A stretch of 64,000 nt of DNA from Roseateles sp. (GTDB taxonomy: Bacteria; Pseudomonadota; Gammaproteobacteria; Burkholderiales; Burkholderiaceae_C), in the NCBI GenBank assembly GCA_016790285.1, contig JAEUPJ010000101.1, positions 37,337-101,336 on the forward strand, read 5' to 3'. The stretch's first letter is position 1; the number at the start of each line of letters is the position of its first letter. The notes under the pieces are model-generated. The model ran no database searches and was not told the origin of the DNA. It saw only the letters and a list, made by a program, of their open reading frames with translations. A program made the translations under genes and the position numbers. Below are positions 36,786-44,947 of this stretch, piece by piece.

Positions 36786-37523
36786 TCAACCCTGAAGCAG
36801 CTGCCTCACGCGGGCCAGGTCTTCCGGTGTGTCGACGCCCGGGCCGGGCCGCTCGGGGCTCACGTGCACGGCGATGCGCTCGCCATGCCACAGCACGCGC
36901 AGCTGCTCCAGCGACTCGATCTGCTCCAGCGGGCTGACCGCCAGCGTCGGAAAGCGCCTCAGGAAACCGGCGCGGTAGGCATACAGGCCCACATGACGCA
37001 GCGCCTGGTTGGGTGCGCCGGCGCCGTCACGCCACCAGGCGATGGGCGCGCGCGAGAAATACAGCGCCCGGCCGGCCTTGTCCGTGACCAGCTTGACGAC
37101 GTTGGGGTTCGCAAACTCGGAAGGCTCGGTCAGCGCGTGCGCGACGGTGGCCATCACGCAGTCGGGCTGGGCGGCCAGCGTGGCCGCGCAGGCGTCGATC
37201 ATGGCCGGCGCGATGAGCGGCTCGTCGCCCTGCACGTTCACCACGGCCTCGTCGTCGCCCAGGCGGAGCTGCTCGACGGCCTCGGCCAGGCGGTCGCTGC
37301 CAGACGGGTGGTCCGCCCGCGTCATCAACGCCTGCACGCCATGAGCCGCGCAGGCAGCCGCCACTTCGGGCGCGTCAGTCGCCACGACGATGCGGCTGGC
37401 TGCCGACCCGGCGGCGCGGCGCGCCACGCGCACGATCATCGGCAGGCCCGCGATGTCGGCCAGCGGCTTGTTGGGCAGGCGCGTGGAGGCCAGGCGCGCC
37501 GGGATGATGACGGTGAAGCTCAC
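36786..37523 (-). CDS. kdsB: 3-deoxy-manno-octulosonate cytidylyltransferase
   Basis: The 245-residue protein starts with GTG at 37,523 ([21 protein letters not shown]). It has the nucleotide-binding [32 protein letters not shown] and the closing [11 protein letters not shown]. It activates Kdo as CMP-Kdo for the LPS inner core. The start overlaps the Trm112 gene by the four bases GTGA. Confidence 0.96.
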   Translation of the reverse strand: MSFTVIIPARLASTRLPNKPLADIAGLPMIVRVARRAAGSAASRIVVATDAPEVAAACAAHGVQALMTRADHPSGSDRLAEAVEQLRLGDDEAVVNVQGDEPLIAPAMIDACAATLAAQPDCVMATVAHALTEPSEFANPNVVKLVTDKAGRALYFSRAPIAWWRDGAGAPNQALRHVGLYAYRAGFLRRFPTLAVSPLEQIESLEQLRVLWHGERIAVHVSPERPGPGVDTPEDLARVRQLLQG

Positions 37524-37726
37524 GGCGCCAGCGGTGCGGGCGTGCTGGCGGCCTCGGGGTCCCAGGGGCGGGCCTCGTTCTCGAGCATCAGCGGGATGCC
37601 GTCCCGGATCGGGAAGGCCAGGCGGTCGGCGCGGCAGCCGAGCGCCGGCAGCTCGCCCTCGCGCAGCAGCGTCAGCGGCCCCTTGCACAGCGGGCAGACC
37701 AGCATTTCGATGAGGCGTTGATCCAT
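37520..37726 (-). CDS. Trm112 family protein
   Basis: This 68-residue protein has one N-terminal Cys pair ([10 protein letters not shown]) and the family ending [18 protein letters not shown]. Only two cysteines plus one later Cys ([10 protein letters not shown]) are present, so the zinc site is incomplete, as in most proteobacterial copies. Eukaryotic Trm112 activates methyltransferases; the bacterial role is not settled. It overlaps kdsB by 4 nt and lpxK by 1 nt. Confidence 0.9.
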   Translation of the reverse strand: MDQRLIEMLVCPLCKGPLTLLREGELPALGCRADRLAFPIRDGIPLMLENEARPWDPEAASTPAPLAP

Positions 37727-38793
37727 CAGGCTCGGGCAGGAAGTGTTCGGAGTTGATCGTCGAGTGCGGCCTCGAAGGCGGCACCGGGCGAGAAGTCTAG
37801 CGCCACGACCCACACCGGCAGGTCGCCGACCCGGCTGGGCGGCAGCTTCACGGCATCCTTTTCGGTCAGCACGATGCCGGCGACGTCAGCGGCCCAGGGC
37901 AGGGCGGTGAAGTCGGCGTGGTCGGGCAGGGCGAGGGTCTGCAGCTGCAGCCCGAGGCCGGCGAGCATGTCGAAGAAGCGCTGCGGGCGTGCGACACCCG
38001 CCACGGCCAACAGCCCTGGCCGCCCGCGCAGGGCCAGCAGCGTGTCCATCTGCGCCGGTTGGCCCGCCCACCAGCCGGCCAGCGGCACCGCGCCGGCCAG
38101 CCGCCGCTCGGCCACGAAGCCCGCCAGCGCGGTGCTCGGGCGCGGTGCGTTGTAGACCACGAGCTGTCCCGCGCCCAGCGGCTCGGGTGGCTGGCGCAAG
38201 GGGCCTGCCGGCAGCAGCCGGCCGTTGCCCAGGCCGCGCTCGTCGAACACGAGCACGCTCAGTTGACGCGGCAGCCGCCAGTGCTGCAGCCCGTCGTCGC
38301 TGACGAGCACCTGCAGCTGCGGCTCGGCCGCGAGCAGCGCACGCGCCGCGGCCACGCGGTCGCGCCCCACGGCCACGGGCACGCGAGCGCGCAGCTGGAT
38401 GAGCAGCGGCTCATCGCCCACCTCGCGTGCCGTCGACACGCGCGTCACGAGGCGCACGCCGTCGCCGTCGCGGCCATAACCGCGCGACACCACGCCAGCA
38501 CGCAGGCCGCGCTCACGCAACAGCGCGAGCAGGGCCAGCGTGGTGGGTGTCTTGCCCGCGCCGCCGACGATCCAGTTGCCCACGACGATGACGGGCACCG
38601 GCAGCGTCTCGGTGCGCTGGACGCCCACCGCATACGCCAGCCGGCGCAGCGCGAGCACGCCGCCGTAGAGCCAGGACAGCGGCAGCAGGGCGGCGGACAG
38701 CGGCCCGCCGCTTAGCCACTCGTCCTGCAGCCGGCTGCCCAGGCGCTCAGCGAGCGTCGGTCTGGGCGGCGAAGGTGACACGCGTGAGGCCAA
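37726..38793 (-). CDS. lpxK: Tetraacyldisaccharide 4'-kinase (lipid A)
   Basis: The protein is about 355 residues and has [16 protein letters not shown], the P-loop [38 protein letters not shown] and the late [10 protein letters not shown]. It phosphorylates the lipid A disaccharide at the inner membrane. The ATG at 38,793 gives a 47-nt overlap with exbD; a GTG at 38,781 is possible. No start after the exbD stop fits, so a sizeable overlap looks real. Confidence 0.94.
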   Translation of the reverse strand: MASRVSPSPPRPTLAERLGSRLQDEWLSGGPLSAALLPLSWLYGGVLALRRLAYAVGVQRTETLPVPVIVVGNWIVGGAGKTPTTLALLALLRERGLRAGVVSRGYGRDGDGVRLVTRVSTAREVGDEPLLIQLRARVPVAVGRDRVAAARALLAAEPQLQVLVSDDGLQHWRLPRQLSVLVFDERGLGNGRLLPAGPLRQPPEPLGAGQLVVYNAPRPSTALAGFVAERRLAGAVPLAGWWAGQPAQMDTLLALRGRPGLLAVAGVARPQRFFDMLAGLGLQLQTLALPDHADFTALPWAADVAGIVLTEKDAVKLPPSRVGDLPVWVVALDFSPGAAFEAALDDQLRTLPARA

Positions 38794-39163
38794 CGCGGCG
38801 CGCGGCGTCCATCACGTTGACCACGGCCTGGTGGGGCGTGGCGGCATCGGCCGAGATGATGAGCGAGGCATCGGCGTTGCCGCCGGAGGCCTGGCGCAGC
38901 GCGGTGATGAGGATGTCCACCGAGCGGCCCTCCACCGGCTGGCGGTTCACGACGAAGCGGCCGTCGGCGGCGATGCCGACGATGACTTCCTGCGGGCGGT
39001 CCTTGAGCTTCTCGGCATCCGCCGAGGGCAGGGTGATCTGCAGCTCGGTGAACTTGGAGTAGGTCGTCGACAGCATCAGGAAGATGAGGATGACCAGCAG
39101 CACGTCGATGAAGGGGATCAGGTTGATCTCCGGCGGCTCGCTGTGCGGGGAGCGAAAGCGCAT
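38747..39163 (-). CDS. exbD: ExbD/TolR family biopolymer transport protein
   Basis: The 138-residue protein begins MRFRSPHSEPPEINLIPFIDVLLVILIFLML, with the proton-carrying Asp in FIDVLLV, and a periplasmic domain LQITLPSADAEKLKDRP...LIISADAATPHQAVVNVMDAA. It pairs with the exbB gene 19 bp upstream. This set is unrelated in position to the TonB-linked one at 31-34 kb and lacks its own tonB. Linkage to lpxK is a conserved betaproteobacterial layout, suggesting an envelope role. Confidence 0.92.
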   Translation of the reverse strand: MRFRSPHSEPPEINLIPFIDVLLVILIFLMLSTTYSKFTELQITLPSADAEKLKDRPQEVIVGIAADGRFVVNRQPVEGRSVDILITALRQASGGNADASLIISADAATPHQAVVNVMDAARRVGLTRVTFAAQTDAR

Positions 39164-39182
39164 GGCCAGTCCTTCGTCGGGG

Positions 39183-39800
39183 TCAGACGGTGTAGCGGCG
39201 CAGCTGGCCGAGCAGGCGGTCGGCGGCGGCTTCGAGCTCGAGCACGTACTCCTCGATGCGGCCGCGGAAATAGCGGTGCGCGATCAGCGAGGGGATGGCG
39301 ATCATCAGGCCGAAGGCGGTGTTGTACAGCGCGATGGAGATGCCATGCGCGAGCTGCGCGGGGTTACCGCCCCCGGGCGTCTGGCTGCCGAAGATCTCGA
39401 TCATGCCCACCACCGTGCCCATCAGGCCGAGCAGCGGCGCGGCCGTCGCGATGGTGCCCAGGGTGTTCATGTAGCGATCGAGCTGGTGCACGGCGCGGCG
39501 GCCGGCGAACTCGAACACCATGCGCAGCTTGCCTTCGGGCATCTGCGGCTCGGCGCGCACGGCACGCAAGCCGGCGGCGAGCACCTCGCCCAGGATGGAG
39601 TTTTCGGCCAGGCGGTCCACCACGTCGGTGGCGGGAAGCTGCTGGGCGCTCACGTTGAGCACGTCCTCCAGCAGTCGCGGCGGCATGATGCGACTCGCGC
39701 GCAGGCTCGAGAGCCGCTCGATGATCAGGGCGAGAGCCACCACGGAGCACAGGAGCAAGGGCCAGATCGGCCAGCCGGCGGCTTGTATGATCGAAAACAA
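39183..39800 (-). CDS. exbB: MotA/TolQ/ExbB proton channel family protein
   Basis: The 205-residue protein has the three-helix core (AAGWPIWPLLLCSVVALALIIERL; ATAAPLLGLMGTVVGMIEIF; GISIALYNTAFGLMIAIPSLIAHRYF). GLMGTVVGMI is the family signature. The start is TTG at 39,800, giving MFSIIQAAGWPIWPLL, the usual N-terminus of this subgroup; no ATG fits. It opens the exbB-exbD-lpxK-trm112-kdsB-adk operon. Confidence 0.92.
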   Translation of the reverse strand: MFSIIQAAGWPIWPLLLCSVVALALIIERLSSLRASRIMPPRLLEDVLNVSAQQLPATDVVDRLAENSILGEVLAAGLRAVRAEPQMPEGKLRMVFEFAGRRAVHQLDRYMNTLGTIATAAPLLGLMGTVVGMIEIFGSQTPGGGNPAQLAHGISIALYNTAFGLMIAIPSLIAHRYFRGRIEEYVLELEAAADRLLGQLRRYTV

Positions 39801-40150
39801 GGTCGTCCCCGTCGAAAAATCGGCCGCCCACCGGCCGTTGAGTGCGCGGGATTATGGCCCGAGCCTCCCCGGGTCCCGACCATGGCCAAACCCCAAGATC
39901 GGCCGGTTTCACAAATCCACCGTTGCTGTGGATAACTTTGTGGGCAAGCTCGGGGCGCCGGGCCGCGAGGGCCGTCAAATCAAGGCCTTGAACAACTTGC
40001 CTCAAGTTTGAGCAGCGGAAATCGAATTGAAAAACAAGAGGTTATGGGTGCATGACAGCCGCGTGACGGCCGCGCGGGCCGAAATGGCCCGCGAGCCCAG
40101 CATTGGCGCGGCTGTGGACTTCCCGACCCGCGCCAGTATTGGGTTTGCGC
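39801..40150. other. 350-bp divergent region between exbB and xseA
   Basis: No gene is seen. A -10-like CATAAT for exbB lies on the minus strand at 39,856-39,851, without a clear -35. A perfect DnaA box, TGTGGATAA, sits at 39,927-39,935. An inverted repeat AACTTG-CCT-CAAGTT is at 39,994-40,008, and an 8-bp hairpin CGCGGGCC-GAAAT-GGCCCGCG at 40,073-40,093 lies in the probable xseA leader. Confidence 0.6.
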
Positions 40151-41452
40151 GTGATTGAGCCTCGCGAACCCGCATCAGGCCGACGCGTCTGGGGCGTGGC
40201 GGGCCTGCTGGCCGCCGTGTCTCAGACGCTGACGGACCGCTTTTCGGTGGTTGTGGTCGGTGGCGAGATCTCCGGCTTCACGCGTGCGGCCAGCGGCCAC
40301 TGCTACTTCAGCCTCAAGGACGCCGACGGCCAGGCGGCGAGCCTGCGCTGTGCGATGTTCCGCCGGGCGGCGGCAATGCTGGACTTCTCGCCCGGCGAGG
40401 GTGTGCTCGTCGAGTTGCGCGGCCGGGTCGCGGTGTATGAGCCGCGTGGCGAGCTGCAGTTCGTGGTCGAAGCCATGCGCCGCGCCGGCGCCGGCACGCT
40501 GTACGAGCAGTTCCTGAAATTGCGCGCCCGTCTGGCGGCCGAGGGGCTGTTCGATGCCGACGCCAAGCGGGCGCTGCCGCCGCACCCGCAGCGCATCGGT
40601 GTCATCACGTCGGCCGCGGGTGCGGCGCTGCACGACGTGCTGACGGCGCTGGCCCGACGGGCACCCCAGGTGGCGGTGGTGGTCTACCCGAGCCCCGTGC
40701 AGGGCGTGGACGCGCCGCCCGCCCTGGTGCGCGCGCTGCAGGTGGCCAACGACCGTGCCGAGGTGGACCTGCTGCTGCTGGTGCGCGGCGGCGGCTCACT
40801 GGAGGACCTCTGGGCGTTCAACGACGAACGCGTCGTTCGAGCGGTGGCTTCGTCGGCCTTGCCCGTGGTCTGTGGCGTGGGCCACGAGACCGATGTGACG
40901 TTGTGCGACCTGGCCGCCGACCTGCGAGCCCCCACGCCGACAGCGGCGGCAGAGCTGGCGGCACCCGCCCGCGATGGCCTGCTCAGCGAGCTGGCGAGCC
41001 TCGAGCGGGCGCTGATGCTGCGGGTCGACCACCGCCTGCAGTCGCTCGCGCAGCGGCTGGACCGGCTGGCCCTGCGGCTGTCGCGGCCGAGCGACCTGCT
41101 GGCCCGCCAGCGACGGCTGCTGGACCTGCTCGCGCAGCGCGCCGCCGCAGCCCCACGCCGTCGCGTTGAATTGCAAGCCCAGCGTCTTGCGCACCTGGCG
41201 CAGCGCCATGCACGCGCCCACGCGGAGCGGCTGGCCCGCCAGCACACGCGCCTGGACAGCCTGCAGGCGCGCCTGCAGGCCCTGGACCCGCATCACGTGC
41301 TCGCCCGTGGCTATGCCTGGCTGGACGACGGACAGGGCGGCGCCATCACATCGGTGGAGGCCTTGCAGCCCGGGCGCGAGGTGCGCACCGTGCTGGCCGA
41401 CGGCAGCGCCGAAATGCAGGTGCTGCGGGTACGGCCTTTGCCACAGGGGTGA
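40151..41452 (+). CDS. xseA: Exodeoxyribonuclease VII large subunit
   Basis: The protein is about 433 residues from the GTG at 40,151. It begins with the OB-fold segment [25 protein letters not shown], then LRCAMFRR and the catalytic-core wording [65 protein letters not shown] coiled-coil of Arg/Leu-rich helices fills about 280-390. The enzyme degrades single-stranded DNA with XseB. TTG codons at 40,145, 40,139 and 40,103 are other possible starts. No xseB is present in the window. Confidence 0.93.
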   Translation: MIEPREPASGRRVWGVAGLLAAVSQTLTDRFSVVVVGGEISGFTRAASGHCYFSLKDADGQAASLRCAMFRRAAAMLDFSPGEGVLVELRGRVAVYEPRGELQFVVEAMRRAGAGTLYEQFLKLRARLAAEGLFDADAKRALPPHPQRIGVITSAAGAALHDVLTALARRAPQVAVVVYPSPVQGVDAPPALVRALQVANDRAEVDLLLLVRGGGSLEDLWAFNDERVVRAVASSALPVVCGVGHETDVTLCDLAADLRAPTPTAAAELAAPARDGLLSELASLERALMLRVDHRLQSLAQRLDRLALRLSRPSDLLARQRRLLDLLAQRAAAAPRRRVELQAQRLAHLAQRHARAHAERLARQHTRLDSLQARLQALDPHHVLARGYAWLDDGQGGAITSVEALQPGREVRTVLADGSAEMQVLRVRPLPQG

Positions 41453-41463
41453 TTGGCGCTCCC

Positions 41464-41469
41464 TACAAT
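41464..41469 (+). promoter_or_regulatory. Candidate -10 box for sodB
   Basis: TACAAT lies 12 bp after the xseA stop and 43 bp before the sodB ATG, matching 5 of 6 consensus bases. No good -35 hexamer is at the proper distance, so the call rests on position and the -10 only. Confidence 0.4.
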
Positions 41470-41511
41470 CCGCCGCGTTTCCCTTCCCCCCAACACTCTG
41501 AGGTTCACTCC

Positions 41512-42093
41512 ATGGAACACACGCTGCCCCCGCTGCCTTACCCGATCGACTCGCTGGCCCCGCACTACAGCAAGGAAACGCTGGAGTTCCACCATGGCAA
41601 GCACCACAACGCTTACGTGGTGAACCTCAACAACCTGCAAAAGGGTACCGAGTTCGAAGCCCTGACGCTGGAAGAAATCGTCAAGAAGAGCTCCGGCGGC
41701 ATCTACAACAACGCCGCGCAGATCTGGAACCACACCTTCTTCTGGAACTGCATGAAGCCCAACGGCGGCGGCGAGCCCAACGGCGCGCTGGCTGACGCCA
41801 TCAACGCCAAGTGGGGCAGCTATGCCGCCTTCAAGGAAGCGTTCGTGAAGAGCGCCGTCGGCAACTTCGGTTCGGGCTGGACCTGGCTGGTCAAGAAGGC
41901 GGACGGCACGGTCGACATCGTCAACACGGGTGCCGCCGGCACGCCGCTGACCACCGCCGACAAGGCCCTGCTGACCGTCGACGTCTGGGAACACGCCTAC
42001 TACATCGACTACCGGAACCTGCGTCCGAAGTTCGTGGAGACCTTCCTGAGCAACCTCGTGAACTGGCAGTTCGCGGAAGCCAACTTCGCCTGA
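41512..42093 (+). CDS. sodB: Superoxide dismutase, iron type
   Basis: The 193-residue enzyme has metal ligands His27 (FHHGKHH), His74 (WNHTFFW) and the Asp and His of [31 protein letters not shown] is the iron-type wording. It converts superoxide to peroxide and oxygen in the cytoplasm. The ATG at 41,512 is chosen because the fold begins at once ([17 protein letters not shown]); an earlier frame start at 41,449 is in the leader. A strong terminator follows. Confidence 0.96.
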   Translation: MEHTLPPLPYPIDSLAPHYSKETLEFHHGKHHNAYVVNLNNLQKGTEFEALTLEEIVKKSSGGIYNNAAQIWNHTFFWNCMKPNGGGEPNGALADAINAKWGSYAAFKEAFVKSAVGNFGSGWTWLVKKADGTVDIVNTGAAGTPLTTADKALLTVDVWEHAYYIDYRNLRPKFVETFLSNLVNWQFAEANFA

Positions 42094-42112
42094 GCGGGTT
42101 TGTCGCTTGAAT

Positions 42113-42144
42113 CGAAAGGCCGGCGTTTGCCGGCCTTTCGTTTT
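42113..42144 (+). terminator. Rho-independent terminator of sodB
   Basis: CGAAAGGCCGGC-GTTT-GCCGGCCTTTCG (42,113-42,140) is a perfect 12-bp stem followed by four T, 20 bp after the stop. The stem's A/T ends allow use from both strands, although the phaZ stop is 140 bp away. Confidence 0.92.
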
Positions 42145-42184
42145 GCGGGCCGAGCGCCGGGCCGCTCCCAAGCCGGCCCGCGCT

Positions 42185-42234
42185 GGCGATGTGCTCGCGG
42201 CTGGACGCCGCGAGCATCGCCACCCCCTCGGGGG
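42185..42234. repeat. Long intergenic dyad between convergent sodB and phaZ
   Basis: TGCTCGCGGC (42,192-42,201) pairs with GCCGCGAGCA (42,207-42,216) and is extended by GGCGA/TCGCC outside a 2-nt bulge, giving a 15-bp stem. CCCCC-TC-GGGGG follows at 42,223-42,234. It may be a REP-like repeat or a bidirectional barrier to convergent transcription. No second copy is seen in this window. Confidence 0.6.
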
Positions 42235-42282
42235 GCCGACCAGCCTCGTGCGCGTGCAGCGCCACGAGGTTGGGCGAGGGGT

Positions 42283-43497
42283 TCATTGAGACACCTGAAT
42301 GACGTGGCGCACCAGCGGATAGACCTGGTGCTGCCACCGCCGTCCGCTGAACACCCCGTAGTGGCCCACGTTCGGCTGGATGTAGTGCGTCCGCATGAAC
42401 AGCTTCAGGCTGCTCGCCAGGTCCTGCGCCGCCAGCGTCTGGCCGACGGAGCAGATGTCGTCCCGCTCGCCCTCCACCGTCAGCAGCGCCGTGCGGCGGA
42501 TGGCGGCCGGGTTCACACGGCGGCCCTTGAACTTCATCTCGCCGCGCGGCAGGTCGTAGGTCTGGAACACCCGCTCGACGGTCTCCAGGTAGAAGTCTGC
42601 GGCGAGGTCGGCCACGGCCAGGTATTCCTCGTAGAAGGTGCGTGTGATCTCGGCCTTGTCGAACTCGTCGGCCACGAGGTGCTTGTAGTAGTCCTTGAAG
42701 GCGTTGGCGTGCCGGTCCTTGTTCATGCTCATGAAGGCCGACAGCTGCACGAAGCCCGGGTAGACGCGCCGGCCCGCGCCCGCGTGCTGCCAGGGCACGT
42801 GGCTGATCAGGTTCTTGCGGAACCACTCGATCGGCTTGCTCGTGGCGAGCTGGTTGACGGCCGTGGGGCTGACGCGGCAGTCGATCGGGCCGGCCATCAG
42901 CGTGAGGCTCGCGGGCGTGGCGGGGTGGTCGTCCTCGGCCATGATCGACACGGCGGCCAGCGCGCTCACGCAGGGCTGGCACACGGCCACGACGTGGGCC
43001 TGCGGGCCGATGGCCGCCAGGAAGTCGATGAGGTGGCCGGTGTACTCGTCCAGCCCGAAACGGCCGGCGGACAGCGGCACGTCGCGCACGTTGTGCCAGT
43101 CGGTCACGTAGACGTCGTGATCCTGCAGCAGCGTGCGCACGGTGTCGCGCAGCAGCGTGGCGAAGTGGCCCGACATGGGCGCCACCACCATCACCTTGGG
43201 CTGGGCCGGGGCACCCTCCTTTCGAAAGCGCAGCAGCGTGGCGAACGGCGTCGTCAGCGCGGCTTCTTCCGTCACCGGCCAGCGCTCGTCGCCGCTGACG
43301 ATCTCGCCGATGCGCCAGGGTGGCCGGGTGTGCGTGATCTGGGCCAGCTCGAACACCTTGCCGGCGGCGCTCCATTGCCGGGCGGGTAGCCAGGGCAGGT
43401 CGGCGATGCCGGGCTGCTCCAGCAACGGCATGGCCATGCGCGAGGCGGTGCGCAGGGGCCACATCAGATCGGCGTGCGCCTGGTAGGCGGGGTACAT
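42283..43497 (-). CDS. phaZ: Intracellular polyhydroxyalkanoate depolymerase
   Basis: The 404-residue protein has a Cys nucleophile, Cys173, in the elbow VCQPCVS, the hallmark of intracellular PhaZ (Ser in most lipases). MVVAPMSGHFATLLRDTVRTLLQDHDVYVTDW, CRVSPTAVNQLA and the closing PNVGHYGVFSGRRW with the catalytic His are family features. It mobilises stored PHB granules. The ATG at 43,497 fits the usual start (MYPAYQAHADLMWP). It is a single gene with a GGAG site. Confidence 0.93.
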   Translation of the reverse strand: MYPAYQAHADLMWPLRTASRMAMPLLEQPGIADLPWLPARQWSAAGKVFELAQITHTRPPWRIGEIVSGDERWPVTEEAALTTPFATLLRFRKEGAPAQPKVMVVAPMSGHFATLLRDTVRTLLQDHDVYVTDWHNVRDVPLSAGRFGLDEYTGHLIDFLAAIGPQAHVVAVCQPCVSALAAVSIMAEDDHPATPASLTLMAGPIDCRVSPTAVNQLATSKPIEWFRKNLISHVPWQHAGAGRRVYPGFVQLSAFMSMNKDRHANAFKDYYKHLVADEFDKAEITRTFYEEYLAVADLAADFYLETVERVFQTYDLPRGEMKFKGRRVNPAAIRRTALLTVEGERDDICSVGQTLAAQDLASSLKLFMRTHYIQPNVGHYGVFSGRRWQHQVYPLVRHVIQVSQ

Positions 43498-43605
43498 GGC
43501 AGCTCCTGCGTGGCGGGTACACCCCGGTGAACGCAAGGAGCGGGCCAGCATGGCATGGCATGGGCCTTGCGAATACCCGGTGGCAAAGACCGCCGAGGAG
43601 ACGCA

Positions 43606-44358
43606 ATGCCCGTAGCCAGCCCCGCCAAGCCCGCCGCCCGCAAAAGCGCCAAGGCGGCACCTGCAGCGCCCAGCCCGGCGCGCAAGCCCAGGGCGAGCGC
43701 CCCGGCCGCGGCGACGTTGACGCTGAGCAGCAAGAACTACTCGTCATGGTCGCTGCGCGGCTGGCTGCTGGCGCGCTTTGCCGGCCTGCCGTTCGACGAG
43801 GTCATGCTGCCCAACGACGACGAAAGCGCCCGCAAGGAGCTGCTGCTGCTGGCGCCGTCCATCCTCGTGCCCTGCCTGCGCCATGAGGGCGTGACGGTCT
43901 GGAACACCGTGGCCATCGCCGAGTACCTGGCCGAGACTTTTCCCAAGGCGGGCCTGTGGCCCAGCGACCGCGGCGCCCGTGCCCATGCCCGCGCGATCTG
44001 CGGCGAGATGAACTCGGGCTTTGCCAACCTGCGCGCGTCGCTGCCCATGAACCTCAAGGGCCACTTCCCGCGCCACAAGATCTGGGCCGGCGCCAAGCCC
44101 GACATCGAGCGCATCAGCGAGATCTGGAGCGAGTGCCTCGCGCGCTACGGCGGGCCGTTCCTGTTCGGCAAGAAGCGCTGCGCGGCCGACGCGATGTTCG
44201 CGCCGGTCGTCACCCGCTTCCTGACCTACGACGTGCCCGTCAACGCCGCCTGCCTGGCCTACTGCGAAACCATCATGGCCATGCCCGAGCTGCAGGCGTG
44301 GATCGCTGCGGCCCGCCTGGAGCCCGACGAGATCGAGCAGCTGGACATGGACTTCTGA
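43606..44358 (+). CDS. Glutathione S-transferase family protein with Lys/Ala/Pro-rich N-terminal tail
   Basis: The 250-residue protein has a ~38-residue tail (PVASPAKPAARKSAKAAPAA...), then a thioredoxin-like GST fold beginning LTLSSKNYSSWSLRGWLLARFAGLPFDEVML and an all-helical C-domain with KRCAADAMFAPVVTRF. NYSSWSLR is the catalytic-Ser region of this group. ILVPCLRHEGVTVWNTVAIAEYLAE binds the glutathione gamma-Glu part. The tail resembles histone H1/AlgP-type repeats and is not usual for GSTs. The start at 43,606 has GAGGAG upstream. Substrate is unknown. Confidence 0.85.
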   Translation: MPVASPAKPAARKSAKAAPAAPSPARKPRASAPAAATLTLSSKNYSSWSLRGWLLARFAGLPFDEVMLPNDDESARKELLLLAPSILVPCLRHEGVTVWNTVAIAEYLAETFPKAGLWPSDRGARAHARAICGEMNSGFANLRASLPMNLKGHFPRHKIWAGAKPDIERISEIWSECLARYGGPFLFGKKRCAADAMFAPVVTRFLTYDVPVNAACLAYCETIMAMPELQAWIAAARLEPDEIEQLDMDF

Positions 44359-44359
44359 G

Positions 44360-44812
44360 TCAGGCCCAGGCCGTGGGTGCCGGCACCTCGCACGGTGCCG
44401 GCATGTCCACCGTCTTGAAGGCCGCGGGCGACACGATCTCCAGGTACTCCATGTCCGGCGAATAGTCGAACAGGTAGTGCACGATGCCCGGTCGCTGGTG
44501 CACGCAGTCACCGGCCTCCACGAGCGTCACCTGGTCGCCGTACATGAACTTCGCCCAGCCCTTGGTCATGATGACGATCTGGAAGTCCGCCTCATGTCGG
44601 TGCCAGCCCGTGCCCTTTTCCGGGGCCATGTTCGCCTTCACAAGGTGCGCGATGACCCGTCCGTGGGTGGCGGCGGCGACGCCCAGGTCGCGGTAGAGGA
44701 AGAAATCTCTCAGCCCGTCGCTGCGCCAGGGCGTGTCCCCGGGCTTGACGTGAGAGAACTCGGTGGCGGACGCATCGTTGGCGGCGTCCACGGGGATCGA
44801 CATATCCGTCAT
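44360..44812 (-). CDS. Cupin-domain protein
   Basis: The 150-residue protein is a single cupin barrel. Motif 1 is GWHRHEADFQIVIMTKGWAKF with His-x-His-Glu metal ligands, and motif 2 is GDCVHQRPGIVHYLFDYSPDMEYLEI with the last His. It follows an N-terminal strand with FFLYRDLGVAAATHGRVIAHLV. Metal-binding cupins include dioxygenases and sugar or regulatory binding proteins; function here is unknown. The stop touches the GST gene (convergent) and the start is divergent from ccoI by 135 bp. Any longer minus frame is only ccoI antisense. Confidence 0.82.
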   Translation of the reverse strand: MTDMSIPVDAANDASATEFSHVKPGDTPWRSDGLRDFFLYRDLGVAAATHGRVIAHLVKANMAPEKGTGWHRHEADFQIVIMTKGWAKFMYGDQVTLVEAGDCVHQRPGIVHYLFDYSPDMEYLEIVSPAAFKTVDMPAPCEVPAPTAWA

Positions 44813-44899
44813 GACCAAGCTCCTGTAAAGCTGCAGGCAGGCCGGATGCACGCAATATGCGTTCCCGGCGCCGCCTACCGAAGCGGATTTGCCCGTGCC

Positions 44900-44913
44900 T
44901 TGATTCATGTCAT
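44900..44913 (+). promoter_or_regulatory. Degenerate FNR box upstream of ccoI
   Basis: TTGAT-TCAT-GTCAT matches the first half of TTGAT-N4-ATCAA fully and the second half at three of five bases. It is centred about 41 bp before the ccoI GTG. It is weaker than the ccoN and hemN boxes but fits the shared control of the locus. Confidence 0.45.
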
Positions 44914-44947
44914 GGGGGCGCGCTGCCCCGGCCGCTAGATTGGCGGC

